64,000 nt of DNA from Haloarcula laminariae. Lineage in GTDB: Archaea; Halobacteriota; Halobacteria; Halobacteriales; Haloarculaceae. Where the stretch lies: positions 310,001 to 374,000 of the forward strand of contig NZ_JAMZFY010000002.1 in NCBI RefSeq assembly GCF_025457605.1, read 5' to 3'. Positions 27,167 to 36,183 of the stretch are shown here, piece after piece (the stretch's first letter is position 1; each line of letters begins with the position of its first letter). Made by a program: the position numbers and the translations under genes. The notes under the pieces are model-generated. The model had not been told where the DNA came from, did not search any database, and saw only the letters and a program-made list of their open reading frames with translations.

Positions 27167-27721
27167 GTGGCCGACGTTCTCCTCGACCTGCCCCGCGAGC
27201 TTCGGAGCGAACTCAAGGAGCCGATGGGCGACATCTACACCGACACAGCGGCGCTGCTTTCCGATGCCGGCGCCCCGCTCGTGGCCGTGGGGGACATGGT
27301 CACGTATCACCTCCTGGAGGCCGGGCGAGTCCCCGACCTCGCCTTGGTCGACGAGCGGACCAAGCGGTCGGCGGTCGAGGACGACGTGACCGCCGCCATC
27401 ACCGGCTTCGACCGGACCGTCGCGGTCGACAACCCGGCGGGGACGCTGACCCACGAACTCCTGGCGGCGATGCGCGACGGCCTGGACGGCGACGGGACGA
27501 CGCTCGTCGACGTGGAGGGCGAGGAGGACCTGGCGGCGCTGCCGGCCGTCCTCATGGCCCCGGGGACGGCCAGCGTCGTCTACGGACAGCCCGACGAGGG
27601 GATGGTGCTGGTCGCGCCCGACGGGGGCGTTCGTGAGCGTGCGCGGTCGATTCTGTCGCGGATGGACGGGGACCCGGACGCCGTTTTCGAACTGGTCGAG
27701 CGGGCCGGCGAGGACTCCTAG
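27167..27721 (+). CDS. GTP-dependent dephospho-CoA kinase (DUF359)
   Basis: Archaeal enzyme for the last step of coenzyme A synthesis, unrelated to bacterial CoaE. The 184-residue protein has PMGDIYTD (about 20-27), LVAVGDMVTYHLLEAG (about 38-53), VVDER-type segment LALVDERTKRS, VAVDNPAGTLTHEL and VVYGQPDEGMVLV, all characteristic of DUF359. The start is a GTG one base after the spt4 stop. Its place at the end of a transcription-translation operon is conserved in archaea. Confidence 0.94.
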   Translation: MADVLLDLPRELRSELKEPMGDIYTDTAALLSDAGAPLVAVGDMVTYHLLEAGRVPDLALVDERTKRSAVEDDVTAAITGFDRTVAVDNPAGTLTHELLAAMRDGLDGDGTTLVDVEGEEDLAALPAVLMAPGTASVVYGQPDEGMVLVAPDGGVRERARSILSRMDGDPDAVFELVERAGEDS

Positions 27722-27837
27722 CCGCGGTTGTCCGCCCACCGATGGGGACTGCTTTTCCACTTAGCGGGGCTTCCGGCGGATAGCGTAGGTAGAGCGCAAA
27801 AACTTCGGGAGAACCGGGCGACCGGAAACGGGTCCGA

Positions 27838-27993
27838 TTACTGCGGGCGGGGGACCGAGAGGTTCTGCATCTCGACCCCACACCGGTCACAGCTCACCGT
27901 CGAGCGCTCGCTACAGAGCCGACTGCCGCAGTCCGGGCATTCGAACAGCTGTTCCTCGTCGTCACAGGGAGCGGGGTCTGACCACCGTGGCAT
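27838..27993 (-). CDS. Rubrerythrin-like zinc-ribbon protein (51 aa)
   Basis: A 51-residue protein starting MPRWSDPAPCDDEEQLFECPDC. Two CxxC knuckles (C19/C22 and C35/C38) form a rubredoxin/zinc-ribbon-like site, and the C-terminus is EMQNLSVPRPQ. This pattern is that of short haloarchaeal rubrerythrin-like domain proteins. A TATA-like box lies 32 bases upstream. The metal may be zinc or iron; no partner gene is adjacent. Confidence 0.82.
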   Translation of the reverse strand: MPRWSDPAPCDDEEQLFECPDCGSRLCSERSTVSCDRCGVEMQNLSVPRPQ

Positions 27994-28021
27994 ACTCACT
28001 CACACATGTCCGGTCCGGAAG

Positions 28022-28029
28022 CTTAAACA
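28022..28029 (-). promoter_or_regulatory. TATA-like box of the rubrerythrin-like gene
   Basis: GTTTAAGC on the minus strand, about 32 bases before the ATG at 27993. Confidence 0.45.
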
Positions 28030-28109
28030 TTGTTACCATTCCGCAACGGTGGACGTTCGTCCAGGAAAATTGAACGGACGGTCACTCCCGGCCGCCGGCG
28101 GCCGTGTAA

Positions 28110-29141
28110 TCACGCCAGCACGTGGACGTGCCTGACCAGCGACCGGTGGACGCGGCGTTCGAACCGGTCGGTGACGGTCCAGCCGGCCTCGCGCGCGAGG
28201 TGGGACCAGTCGCGGTCGGCCACCAGCACGCACCGGGGAGCGATTCGTCGGGATTCGGCGAGCGCGCCGGAGACGAGGGGGGCGAGGTCCCCCTCGATGC
28301 GGGACTGGCGGCCGTAGGGGGCGTCGAAGACGACGGCGTCCGCGGCGCCGTCGGCGAGGGGCAGGCGGGCGGCGTCCGCGCGGACGAGGTCCCAGCCGCC
28401 CGGGTCCGGATACGCGCCGCCGGGATGGCCCGGACCGTCGAGGACATGCCGGAGGTTCTCCCGGGCGCCGCGGACCATCTTGGCCTGTGCGTCGCCGCCG
28501 ACCGCGCGGGCGCCGACGAGGCCGGCCTCCAGCAGGAGCCCGCCGGTGCCACACATCGGGTCGACGACGGTCGCCCCCGGTCGCGCGCCGGCGACGTTCA
28601 CGAGCGCCCGGGCCTCCAGCGGGGCCATGCTGCCGGGCTGGAAGAAGGGGCGGTCGGTGGGCCGGCGGCTCCCGAAGTCCCGGCGCGACTCGACGGCCTG
28701 CCAGCCGAGCGCACAGCAGGGCCCGCCCGCGTCGCCGGTCTCGTCGTCGCCGGCGGGGTCCGCGAAGTACGCGTAGAGGGTGTGGTCGGGGCGCTCCAGG
28801 TCGACGGCGAAGCCGCGGTCGGTGAGGACGCCGCCCAGCGCTCGCTCGGCCCGCTGGGTGTCGATACCCGCGCTGGCCCGCACGTCGACGGCCCGGACCG
28901 CGACGGTGCCCTCGCGGTCGAGCGCGGCCGCTTCGAGGACGGCTTCCGCGCTCCCGATATCGGGGTCGCCGGTCCCGACGAGCTCGCAGGCCCGGTGTGT
29001 GTAGGCGAGGTGGCGGGCGCGGTCGGTGACGCCGCGGGCGGTGGCGAGGCCGGGCGCGAGCGGGGCCACGTCGCTCGCCGCGCTCGCGGCCTCGCGTCGC
29101 GCGAAGGGGTCGTCCTGTCCGCCGAGTTCGAGGACGTACAC
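28110..29141 (-). CDS. tRNA (guanine10-N2)-dimethyltransferase-like SAM methyltransferase
   Basis: A 343-residue methyltransferase of the archaeal Trm-G10 type (TIGR01177-like). The N-terminal half is a THUMP-like RNA-binding region (about 1-150). The C-terminal Rossmann half has motif I DPMCGTGGLLLEAGL (about 185-199) and the catalytic FDAPYGRQS in place of (N/D)PPYG. I start at the GTG at 29141 (VYVLELGGQDD), the family N-terminus; the open frame upstream has no family similarity. It is divergent from tbp, with a leader of about 110 bases if the AT-rich box at 29275-29284 is its promoter. Confidence 0.88.
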   Translation of the reverse strand: MYVLELGGQDDPFARREAASAASDVAPLAPGLATARGVTDRARHLAYTHRACELVGTGDPDIGSAEAVLEAAALDREGTVAVRAVDVRASAGIDTQRAERALGGVLTDRGFAVDLERPDHTLYAYFADPAGDDETGDAGGPCCALGWQAVESRRDFGSRRPTDRPFFQPGSMAPLEARALVNVAGARPGATVVDPMCGTGGLLLEAGLVGARAVGGDAQAKMVRGARENLRHVLDGPGHPGGAYPDPGGWDLVRADAARLPLADGAADAVVFDAPYGRQSRIEGDLAPLVSGALAESRRIAPRCVLVADRDWSHLAREAGWTVTDRFERRVHRSLVRHVHVLA

Positions 29142-29274
29142 GCTCTGGCACTGTTCCCGGGGCGGTATCAGCGTGCCGGTCCGCCGCGGTCGGCGCCCGA
29201 ACCCGGGGACGGCGCGTGGTCCAGCCGACGGGACGGCCCGTCTGCCGACGTGGCACCGGCCGGAATGACTGTCG

Positions 29275-29284
29275 TATTTAAAAC
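29275..29284 (-). promoter_or_regulatory. TATA-like box facing the tRNA methyltransferase gene
   Basis: GTTTTAAATA on the minus strand in the divergent region between the methyltransferase gene and tbp. It would give a transcript with a leader of roughly 110 bases before the GTG at 29141. Confidence 0.35.
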
Positions 29285-29329
29285 GATTTATTATAGGGGA
29301 TACCCTGATAACTGGCAATCCATGCCATG

Positions 29330-29345
29330 AACCTTTATAAAGGTT
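29330..29345 (+). promoter_or_regulatory. Perfectly palindromic TATA box of tbp
   Basis: AACCTTTATAAAGGTT is a perfect 16-base palindrome centred on a TATA box 32 bases before the tbp ATG (29369). It fits a TATA box for a leader of a few bases and at the same time a symmetric site where a dimer, or TBP in either orientation, could bind. Confidence 0.65.
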
Positions 29346-29368
29346 AAATACGTGTTTTAAGTCGAGAT

Positions 29369-29929
29369 ATGGTTGACCCCAAGGAGACCATCAACATCGA
29401 AAACGTCGTCGCCTCGACCGGTATCGGCCAGGAGCTCGACCTACAGAGCGTGGCGATGGACCTCGAGGGTGCCGACTACGACCCTGAGCAGTTCCCCGGA
29501 CTCGTCTACCGCACGCAGGACCCCAAATCCGCGGCGCTAATCTTCCGTTCGGGCAAAATCGTCTGTACCGGTGCGAAGTCGACGGACGACGTCCACCAGA
29601 GCCTGCGCATCGTCTTCGACAAGCTCCGTGAGCTACAGATTCAGGTCGACGACGACCCCGAAATCGTCGTCCAGAACATCGTCACGAGCGCGGACCTGGG
29701 TCGGAATCTGAACCTCAACGCCATCGCCATCGGGCTGGGCCTGGAGAACATCGAGTACGAGCCCGAGCAGTTCCCCGGCCTCGTCTATCGACTCGACGAG
29801 CCCGACGTGGTCGCCCTGCTCTTCGGTTCGGGCAAACTCGTCATCACCGGCGGCAAGAAGCCCGACGACGCCAAGGAGGCCGTCGACAAGATCGTCTCCC
29901 GGCTCGAAGAGCTCGGCCTGCTGGACTGA
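29369..29929 (+). CDS. tbp: TATA-box-binding protein
   Basis: General transcription factor TBP, 186 residues. Two direct repeats of the saddle fold are clear: residues about 8-92 (NIENVVASTGIGQELDL, QFPGLVYRTQDPKSAALIFRSGKIV) and about 98-183 (VQNIVTSADLGRNLNL, QFPGLVYRLDEPDVVALLFGSGKLV). The acidic surface and length are those of the main haloarchaeal TBP (TbpE type). It is transcribed from a palindromic TATA box, which raises the possibility of autoregulation. Confidence 0.98.
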   Translation: MVDPKETINIENVVASTGIGQELDLQSVAMDLEGADYDPEQFPGLVYRTQDPKSAALIFRSGKIVCTGAKSTDDVHQSLRIVFDKLRELQIQVDDDPEIVVQNIVTSADLGRNLNLNAIAIGLGLENIEYEPEQFPGLVYRLDEPDVVALLFGSGKLVITGGKKPDDAKEAVDKIVSRLEELGLLD

Positions 29930-30026
29930 GACCGCGAGACGCCACGACGGACGACGCCACACGGTGCGCGGCGTCAGTCGGCGCCGTAGCACAACGCACA
30001 AACACTGGCGTGCCCAACCGTCGGGT

Positions 30027-30416
30027 ATGCTCCAGGCCGGAACGCCGAGTCTGACGGGCGGCGGCGTCCTCGCAGTCATCGTCACACTCCTGCTGACGTG
30101 GCTGTTCTACGCCGTCACCCTCCATCTGGCGGCGACTTTCTTTATCGGGGAGACACCGACACAGCTGGCTGCGAAAGCCGCCCTCGTCCCCGCCGTCGTC
30201 TCGATGTTGCTCCAGCAGTGGGGCGTCGCCTCGGGACTGGTCTCGCCCAGCGTCGGCGTGCTCGTGGTCGTCGTCGCCACGCTCGTCGCCGACGGCATCG
30301 CTATCAGCCTCTCCTATCGGCTCTCGACGAGTTCGACGGCGCCGCTCGTCGCGCTCCACCTGGCCTTCGCCGCGGTGCTTGGCTTCGCACTGAACAACAT
30401 CTTCGGGCTCATATAA
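30027..30416 (+). CDS. Four-helix membrane protein (129 aa)
   Basis: A 129-residue membrane protein starting MLQAGTPSLTGGGVLAVIV, with four hydrophobic segments (about 12-35, 48-62, 70-92, 105-125). Its TAA stop is immediately followed by the ATG of an MFS transporter with no gap, so the two are probably co-translated and may work together. The family is not recognised beyond being haloarchaeal-like. Confidence 0.8.
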   Translation: MLQAGTPSLTGGGVLAVIVTLLLTWLFYAVTLHLAATFFIGETPTQLAAKAALVPAVVSMLLQQWGVASGLVSPSVGVLVVVVATLVADGIAISLSYRLSTSSTAPLVALHLAFAAVLGFALNNIFGLI

Positions 30417-31694
30417 ATGGACAGCAACGACCGCGCTATCGTCTCGTTCACCGGGCTGGCCCACGCGCTGGTCCACACCTACGAGCTCTCCGTCCCAATC
30501 TTCGTCGTCGTCTGGCTCACCGAGTTCCCCGTGACGACCGCCACGCTGGGCACCGCCGTCGCCGTCGGCTACGGCCTGTTCGGCGTGGGGGCGCTACCCG
30601 GCGGCGTGCTGGCGGACCGCTACGGCTCGAACACGCTCGTCACCGCCTGTCTGGTCGGGATGGGCGCCTCGTTCCTGTTGCTCTCCGTCGCGCCCTCGGT
30701 CCCGGTCATCGCCGTCGCGCTCGGCCTGTGGGGCCTCGCGGCCAGCGTCTACCACCCGGCCGGGCTGGCGCTCATCTCGAAGGGCGTCGAGGCCCGGGGG
30801 ACCGGCTTCGCCTACCACGGGATGGCCGGCAACGCCGGCATCGCGCTGGGACCGCTCGTCACCGCCCTGCTCCTGCTGGTGGTCGACTGGCGCGTCGTCG
30901 CCGCCCTGCTCGTCCTCCCGGCGGTCGCCGCCGTGGCCTACGCCCGCACCGCCGAGTTCGACGAGACGGCCGCCGTCGACGCGGCCCCGGAACCCGCGAG
31001 CGACGGCGGCGACTCGACGACCGGCGCCCCGGACTCGCTCGCGGAGTTTCTGACCGACAGCCGCGCGCTCTTCACCGCGGGCTTTACCCTCGCGATGCTG
31101 GTCGTGATAGCCAACGGGCTGTTCTATCGCGGCGTGCTCACCTTCCTCCCGGACGTGCTCGGGGACTTCCTCCCGCCACTGGGCGACGTGGTCGGGCTGT
31201 TCGCCGACAGCCCGCTCGCCGCGGAGTTCGACCTCGCCTCGTACCTGTACGTGGCGCTGTTGACCGTCGGTATCGGCGGCCAGTACGCGGGCGGGAAGCT
31301 CACCGACCGCATTCCGACGGCCGCCGGGATGGTGGCTGTCTTCGCCGGTCTCGCGGTGGTCGCTGTGTCCTTCGTCCCCGCCGCTCGGATCGGGGTGGGG
31401 CCGCTGCTCGCGGTCAGCGCCGTGCTTGGCTTCCTGCTCTTCGCCCTCCAGCCGCTCTATCAGGCGACCATCGCCGAGAACAGCCCGCCGGGCGGCCGGG
31501 GGCTCTCCTACGGCTACACCTACCTCTGTTCGTTCGGGGTGGGCGCGGCCGGCGCGGCCGTCTCGGGATATCTGCTGTCGACCGTCGGCGTGAACGGGAC
31601 CTTCCTCGGGCTCGCGGTGTTCCCCGCGCTCGGGTTCGGCTTCGCGCTGGCGCTGTGGCGGCTGGGCCGGCGCGACACCGGGCGCTCAGCCTGA
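30417..31694 (+). CDS. Major facilitator superfamily transporter
   Basis: A 425-residue MFS protein with 12 predicted membrane segments. The loop 2-3 signature is GALPGGVLADRYGS (about 60-73), and the central loop after segment 6 is an acidic stretch (about 178-200). GGQYAGGKLTDRI repeats the motif in the second half. The substrate is unknown. It is coupled to the preceding four-helix membrane protein and converges with hisG 26 bases downstream. Confidence 0.9.
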   Translation: MDSNDRAIVSFTGLAHALVHTYELSVPIFVVVWLTEFPVTTATLGTAVAVGYGLFGVGALPGGVLADRYGSNTLVTACLVGMGASFLLLSVAPSVPVIAVALGLWGLAASVYHPAGLALISKGVEARGTGFAYHGMAGNAGIALGPLVTALLLLVVDWRVVAALLVLPAVAAVAYARTAEFDETAAVDAAPEPASDGGDSTTGAPDSLAEFLTDSRALFTAGFTLAMLVVIANGLFYRGVLTFLPDVLGDFLPPLGDVVGLFADSPLAAEFDLASYLYVALLTVGIGGQYAGGKLTDRIPTAAGMVAVFAGLAVVAVSFVPAARIGVGPLLAVSAVLGFLLFALQPLYQATIAENSPPGGRGLSYGYTYLCSFGVGAAGAAVSGYLLSTVGVNGTFLGLAVFPALGFGFALALWRLGRRDTGRSA

Positions 31695-31720
31695 GTCCCG
31701 GACCGGGGCGACAGGCGCCG

Positions 31721-32569
31721 TCACTCGACTAAGCGTTCGATTTCGGTCACCAGCACGTCGCGCGCGCCGACCTGCTTGAGGTCGTTGATGGTCTCGAAGA
31801 CGTGGCTGTCGTCGACGACGGCGTGGACGGCCACGTCGTCGCTGCCGGCGATGTCCATCACCGTCGGGCCGCCCATCCCCGGGAGGACCTCCTTCACGTC
31901 CGACAGCGCCGACTCGGGGACGTTCATCATCAGGTACCGCTTGCCCTCCGCCGACAGCACCGACTGCAGCGCCATCCGGACCTGCTCGACCTTCTCGTCG
32001 TCGGCCACGTCCTCGCGGGCGAACAGCCGCACGGAAGAGGCGAGCACCTCGTCGATGATGCCCAGCTTGTTCATCCGCAGGGTCGTCCCCGTCGAGGTGA
32101 TGTCGATGATGGCGTCGGCGATGTCGACGTGGGGCGTCAGCTCCGTCGCGCCGGAGACCTCGGTGAGTTCGACCGACACGTCGAGGTCGTCGAAGTAGCG
32201 CCGGGCGATGTTGGGGAACTCCGTGGCGACGGTGCCGCCGTCCAGGTCGTAGACGGTCTCGATGTCGCCCTCCTCCGGCGCGGCCAGGACGAGCCGACAG
32301 CTCCCGAACTCCAGGTCCAGCAGCTCCGCCAGGTCGCCGACCTCGGACTCCCTGACCTGGTCCAGCCCGGTGATGCCGATGTCGGCGGCGCCGTCCGAGA
32401 CGTACTCCGGGATGTCGGCGGCGCGGGCGTACAGTATCGTCACCTCGGGGTCGACGGTGTCGGCGTACAGTTGACGGTCGGCCCCGTCGACGATGTGGAG
32501 GCCGGCCCGTTCGAGCAACTCTTCGGCCGGCTCGTGCAAGCGACCCTTGTTGGGGACGGCGATTCGCAT
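31721..32569 (-). CDS. hisG: ATP phosphoribosyltransferase HisG (long form)
   Basis: First enzyme of histidine biosynthesis, joining ATP and PRPP. The 282-residue length is that of the long form with a C-terminal regulatory ACT-like domain (about 205-282, ending [16 protein letters not shown]). The catalytic part has [36 protein letters not shown] and [19 protein letters not shown], the PRPP-binding loop. Feedback inhibition by histidine through the C-terminal domain is expected for the family. Confidence 0.97.
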   Translation of the reverse strand: MRIAVPNKGRLHEPAEELLERAGLHIVDGADRQLYADTVDPEVTILYARAADIPEYVSDGAADIGITGLDQVRESEVGDLAELLDLEFGSCRLVLAAPEEGDIETVYDLDGGTVATEFPNIARRYFDDLDVSVELTEVSGATELTPHVDIADAIIDITSTGTTLRMNKLGIIDEVLASSVRLFAREDVADDEKVEQVRMALQSVLSAEGKRYLMMNVPESALSDVKEVLPGMGGPTVMDIAGSDDVAVHAVVDDSHVFETINDLKQVGARDVLVTEIERLVE

Positions 32570-32612
32570 ACTGTGACTGGGAGGGGGCGGGTCTACTGTC
32601 TTTCCCTCTCCG

Positions 32613-33812
32613 CTAGTCGCGCCGCGGCAACAGGAGAAAGAGCCCGCCGGCCAGCAGCGTCAGCCCGGCCATCACGTAGAACGAGAGGTCGAACAGCCCG
32701 CGGTCGGCAAAGAGGCCCACGAGCGTCGACCCGGTCGCACCCACCGAGAAGAAGCCCGTTCGCAGAAGCCCCCAGCCGGTGCCCTCCACGGCGTCGGGGA
32801 GCAAATCGACGATGTAGGCGTTGGTCAGCGGTCCCGAACACATCCGGACGCCGATAGCCGCGGCGGCCAGGCTCAGGACGGCCCGCCCCGAAAGCAGGGG
32901 CAAGAGCGCCAGCGGGACGGCGCTGACCACCGCGATGCCGACGAGGACCCTGGGCGAGCCGTAGCGGTCGGACAGCCGGCCGGCCACTGGCTGGGAGACG
33001 GCGCCGCCGACGAACAGCCCGGAGAGAATCGCCCCGGCGGTCCCCTGCGTGAGACCGTGCGTAGTGACGAGATACGTCGTCAGAAACGCCGTGACGGCCT
33101 GAAAGACGAGCAACATCACCATCGCGCCGCCGACGGCCAGCGCCAGCCGCCGGTCGCCGAGGCCGGCGACGACCGCCCGGAGGTCGGCCCACAGCGACCG
33201 TTGCTCCGTGGCCGTCTCCCGGTCCGAGACGCTGAGCCACAGCGCGCCGGCGACGAGCAGAAAGAGCGGGGCGACGGCCGCCAGCCCGGCCCGCCAGCCG
33301 TAGCGGGTCGTGACGACGGCGGCGGCGAGCGGGAGGACGGCCGAGCCGACGGAGCCGGCGGCCATCACGGTCCCGAAGGCGACCCCCTCGCGGGCGTCGA
33401 AGGTCCGAGAGAGCAGGGTCCCGCGGGGCGGCCCGTAGAGCCCGGTCCCGATGCCGAAGCCGGCGGTGGCGAGGACGAACAGCGCGTACGTCGGCGCGAC
33501 CAGATAGCCAAGCAGTCCGATGCCGGACAGCAGCGCCGACCCGACCAGCAGCGTCCGCTCGCCGACGCGGTCGATGTACACCCCCGCCGGGAACTGCATC
33601 GCCGCGTAGGTGAGCCAGAGGACGGTGACCGCGATGCCGGCCCGCGTGTTCGAGATGCCGAACTCCGCGCGGATGGTCGGGAGGACGGCGGGGACGACAA
33701 AGCGCATCCCCAGCACGAGGAACCACCCGGCGGAGACGGCCGCGAGCAGGCGGTAGGGGTTGCCGGCCCGCGAGTCGCTGACGACGCCACGAACTCGGTC
33801 GGTGACACCCAT
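32613..33812 (-). CDS. Major facilitator superfamily transporter
   Basis: A 399-residue MFS protein with 12 hydrophobic segments. The N-terminal half has [22 protein letters not shown] (loop 2-3 motif) and the second half [26 protein letters not shown]. It starts [31 protein letters not shown]. It is not close to the other MFS protein in this window. The gene lies 43 bases upstream of hisG on the same strand; a functional link is not evident. Confidence 0.9.
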   Translation of the reverse strand: MGVTDRVRGVVSDSRAGNPYRLLAAVSAGWFLVLGMRFVVPAVLPTIRAEFGISNTRAGIAVTVLWLTYAAMQFPAGVYIDRVGERTLLVGSALLSGIGLLGYLVAPTYALFVLATAGFGIGTGLYGPPRGTLLSRTFDAREGVAFGTVMAAGSVGSAVLPLAAAVVTTRYGWRAGLAAVAPLFLLVAGALWLSVSDRETATEQRSLWADLRAVVAGLGDRRLALAVGGAMVMLLVFQAVTAFLTTYLVTTHGLTQGTAGAILSGLFVGGAVSQPVAGRLSDRYGSPRVLVGIAVVSAVPLALLPLLSGRAVLSLAAAAIGVRMCSGPLTNAYIVDLLPDAVEGTGWGLLRTGFFSVGATGSTLVGLFADRGLFDLSFYVMAGLTLLAGGLFLLLPRRD

Positions 33813-33917
33813 CGGATAGCCACGGGGCTTCGACCGGAAAGACGCTGACGAAAGGGACGTGACGCCGACAGCGCGGAACCCGGCCGAACTAAGAGCGGCC
33901 GTTCCCAACCTCGCCCC

Positions 33918-35222
33918 ATGACGGAGCTCCTCGTCACCGGCGGCCAGGTCCTCAGACCGGATATGACCGTAGAGCGCGCGGACGTACTCGTCGACCAGGA
34001 CCGCGGCGACATCGTCGCCGTCGACGACCCCGGAGAACTGTCCGGCGACGACGAACTCGACGCCGGCGACGGCCTCGTCGTCCCCGGGCTGGTCAACGCC
34101 CACACCCACGTCGCGATGACCCTGCTTCGGGGCTACGCCGACGACAAGCCGCTCGACGCCTGGCTCCAGGAGGACATCTGGCCCGTCGAGGCCGAACTGA
34201 CGGCCGAGGACGTCCGCGTCGGCGCGGAACTCGGCCTGGTCGAGATGATTCGGTCGGGGACGACGGCCCTCTCGGACATGTACTTCCACGTCGACGAGAT
34301 AGCGGCGGCCGTCGAGGACGCGGGCCTGCGGGCCTTGCTGGGCCACACCGCCGTCACCGTCGCCAAGGACGACGAGGGGGCGCGGGCGGACATGCAGGCG
34401 AGTCTCGATACGGCGCTGGAACTCGACGGCGCGGCCGGCGGCCGCATCAGGACCACGTTCCAGCCCCACAGCCTGACGACCGTCGGGGAGGAGTACCTCC
34501 GGGAGTTCGTCCCGGAGGCCGTCGAGGCCGGTCTGCCCATCCACCTGCACGCCAACGAGACGACCGACGAGGTCGACCCGCTCGTCGACGACCACGGCGT
34601 TCGGCCGCTCGAATACGCCGACGACGTGGGGCTCATGGGGGCGGACACCTTCCTCGCCCACTGCGTCCACGTCGACGAGACGGAAATCGACCTGCTGACC
34701 GATACCGGGACGGGGGCGGTCCACTGTCCGGCCTCGAACATGAAACTCGCGAGCGGGATGGCGCCGGTTCAGGAGCTGCTCGACGCCGGCGTCACCGTCG
34801 GGCTGGGAACCGACGGCGCGGCCTCGAACAACGACCTCGACATGTTCGACGAGATGCGCGACGCCGCGATGGTCGGCAAGCTCGCCGCCGACGACGCGAG
34901 CGCCGTCCCCGCCGAGACGGCCGTCGAGATGGCGACCGCAAACGGTGCCGACCTGCTCGGCTTCGACTCGGGGCGCATCGAGGCCGGCGCGAACGCCGAC
35001 CTCGCGGTCGTCGACCTCGACGCCACGCACCTGACGCCGGCCCACGACCTCGTCTCGCATCTGGCCTACGCCGCCCGCGGCAGCGACGTGTGCCACACGG
35101 TGTGTGACGGCACCGTGCTCATGCGGGACCGCGAGGTCACCGTCCTCGACGAGCGGGCGGTCCGCGAGCGGGCGAGCGACCACGCCGCGGCGCTGGTCGA
35201 GCGGGCGGCCGAGGAAGGTTAA
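33918..35222 (+). CDS. Amidohydrolase, 5'-methylthioadenosine / S-adenosylhomocysteine deaminase type
   Basis: A 434-residue metal-dependent deaminase of the amidohydrolase superfamily. Metal ligands include H62 and H64 in NAHTHVAM, the histidine in IHLHANET and the aspartate in GLGTDGAASNN; FLAHCVHVDETE is also typical. The closest characterised group deaminates methylthioadenosine, S-adenosylhomocysteine or 5'-deoxyadenosine. The S-adenosylhomocysteinase gene lies 1 kb downstream on the same strand, which supports a role in recycling SAM by-products. The exact substrate is inferred. Confidence 0.9.
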   Translation: MTELLVTGGQVLRPDMTVERADVLVDQDRGDIVAVDDPGELSGDDELDAGDGLVVPGLVNAHTHVAMTLLRGYADDKPLDAWLQEDIWPVEAELTAEDVRVGAELGLVEMIRSGTTALSDMYFHVDEIAAAVEDAGLRALLGHTAVTVAKDDEGARADMQASLDTALELDGAAGGRIRTTFQPHSLTTVGEEYLREFVPEAVEAGLPIHLHANETTDEVDPLVDDHGVRPLEYADDVGLMGADTFLAHCVHVDETEIDLLTDTGTGAVHCPASNMKLASGMAPVQELLDAGVTVGLGTDGAASNNDLDMFDEMRDAAMVGKLAADDASAVPAETAVEMATANGADLLGFDSGRIEAGANADLAVVDLDATHLTPAHDLVSHLAYAARGSDVCHTVCDGTVLMRDREVTVLDERAVRERASDHAAALVERAAEEG

Positions 35223-35305
35223 ACGCTCATAACTGTCGATAAACGCTCTAACGGCTTTTGAACGGTTCATACCTGGACGGCAAACCGGGTGAACGGACTG
35301 AACGG
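35221..35305 (+). promoter_or_regulatory. Repeated short motifs upstream of the surface protein gene
   Basis: AAACGCTC occurs at 35221-35228 and 35241-35248, exactly 20 bases apart (two helical turns). GAACGG occurs at 35260, 35291 and 35300. The spacing suggests an operator, but no known regulator motif is recognised. Confidence 0.3.
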
Positions 35306-35323
35306 GATTGGGGGTTTAATCAG

Positions 35324-36139
35324 ATGTCCGTCCAGCGTAGACGTGTGATGCATACCAGACTGTTCGCAGTTATGGCCACGATGGGGTTGGTCCTGTTCGC
35401 GCTGGGACCGGGGGCGGCGACCGTCGCGGCCGACACCGCCGGCAACGACGCGCTCGACGTGTCGGTCGACCAGACCGACGCCGAGCCGACCGTGACGGTG
35501 ACCGACAACGGCACCGCGGTCGAGAACGCCACCGTGACCGTCGAGGCGCTCGACAACGGTACGTACGAGGGCACCAGCGGTAACTACTCGACCGACGCGA
35601 ACGGGACGGCGACACTTCCCGAGCCGACGGAGAACGTCTCCGTCGAAGTGACTGCGACTGCCGAGGGGGCGACCGGCTCGACGACGGCCGACCTGACCGT
35701 CTCTGCGGGCAACGAATCCGTCGGCTTCGGCGCCCAGGTCTCGGCGTTCGTCGAGTCGCTGCTCGCGGGCAACACGACCGGCGTCGGCCAGCAGGTCGCC
35801 GACTACGTGACCGAGAACAACCCGGGCAACGCGCCGGCGTGGGCCGGCCCGCCCGTCGATGACGACAAGCGCGGCCCGCCCGAGCACGCCGGTGGGAACG
35901 ACAACGAGACCGAGGGCGACAAGCGCGGCCCGCCCGAACACGCCGGTCCGTCCGAAGATAGCGACGACGCGGACGACAACGAGACCGAGGGCGACGAGCG
36001 CGGTCCGCCCGAGCACGCCGGCCCGTCCGAAGATAGCGACGACGCGGACGACAACGAGACGGATGCTGACGACGACAGCGGGACGGAAGACGACGACAGC
36101 GGCGGGCCGCCGGAACAGGCTCGCGGCAACGGCAACTGA
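35324..36139 (+). CDS. Secreted acidic protein with RGPPEHAG repeats
   Basis: A 271-residue exported protein. A Sec-type signal (MHTRLFAVMATMGLVLF...) is visible, with cleavage likely near ATVAA. Residues about 45-130 form an Ig-like beta domain rich in N-x-T sequons, which are potential N-glycosylation sites. The C-terminal third is an acidic repeat region with three copies of (D/K)(E/K)RGPPEHAG, two of them in 25-residue, 75-base units, ending GGPPEQARGNGN. There is no transmembrane anchor at the end. An alternative start is the ATG at 35348. The function is unknown; a cell-surface role is inferred. Confidence 0.75.
   Translation: MSVQRRRVMHTRLFAVMATMGLVLFALGPGAATVAADTAGNDALDVSVDQTDAEPTVTVTDNGTAVENATVTVEALDNGTYEGTSGNYSTDANGTATLPEPTENVSVEVTATAEGATGSTTADLTVSAGNESVGFGAQVSAFVESLLAGNTTGVGQQVADYVTENNPGNAPAWAGPPVDDDKRGPPEHAGGNDNETEGDKRGPPEHAGPSEDSDDADDNETEGDERGPPEHAGPSEDSDDADDNETDADDDSGTEDDDSGGPPEQARGNGN
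35862..36072 (+). repeat. 75-base direct repeats inside the surface protein gene
   Basis: Near-identical in-frame repeats, with the same 20-base core CGTCCGAAGATAGCGACGAC starting about 35949 and again 75 bases later. They encode units such as GPSEDSDDADDNETEGDERGPPEHA. The high identity at the DNA level points to recent duplication or gene conversion. Confidence 0.7.
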
Positions 36140-36152
36140 CTGGCTTCGGTAG

Positions 36153-36160
36153 CGTTTTAC
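36153..36160 (+). promoter_or_regulatory. TATA-like box of ahcY
   Basis: CGTTTTAC about 27 bases before the ATG at 36184, the spacing for a leaderless transcript, placed just after the stop of the surface-protein gene. Confidence 0.45.
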
Positions 36161-36183
36161 GAACTCTCTCCTTCCTTCCGGGC

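Noticed and set aside
28030-29256. 407-codon Arg/Pro-rich frame overlapping the tRNA methyltransferase gene
   Set aside because: Shadow frame of the methyltransferase on the same strand; extreme Arg/Pro/Gly composition.
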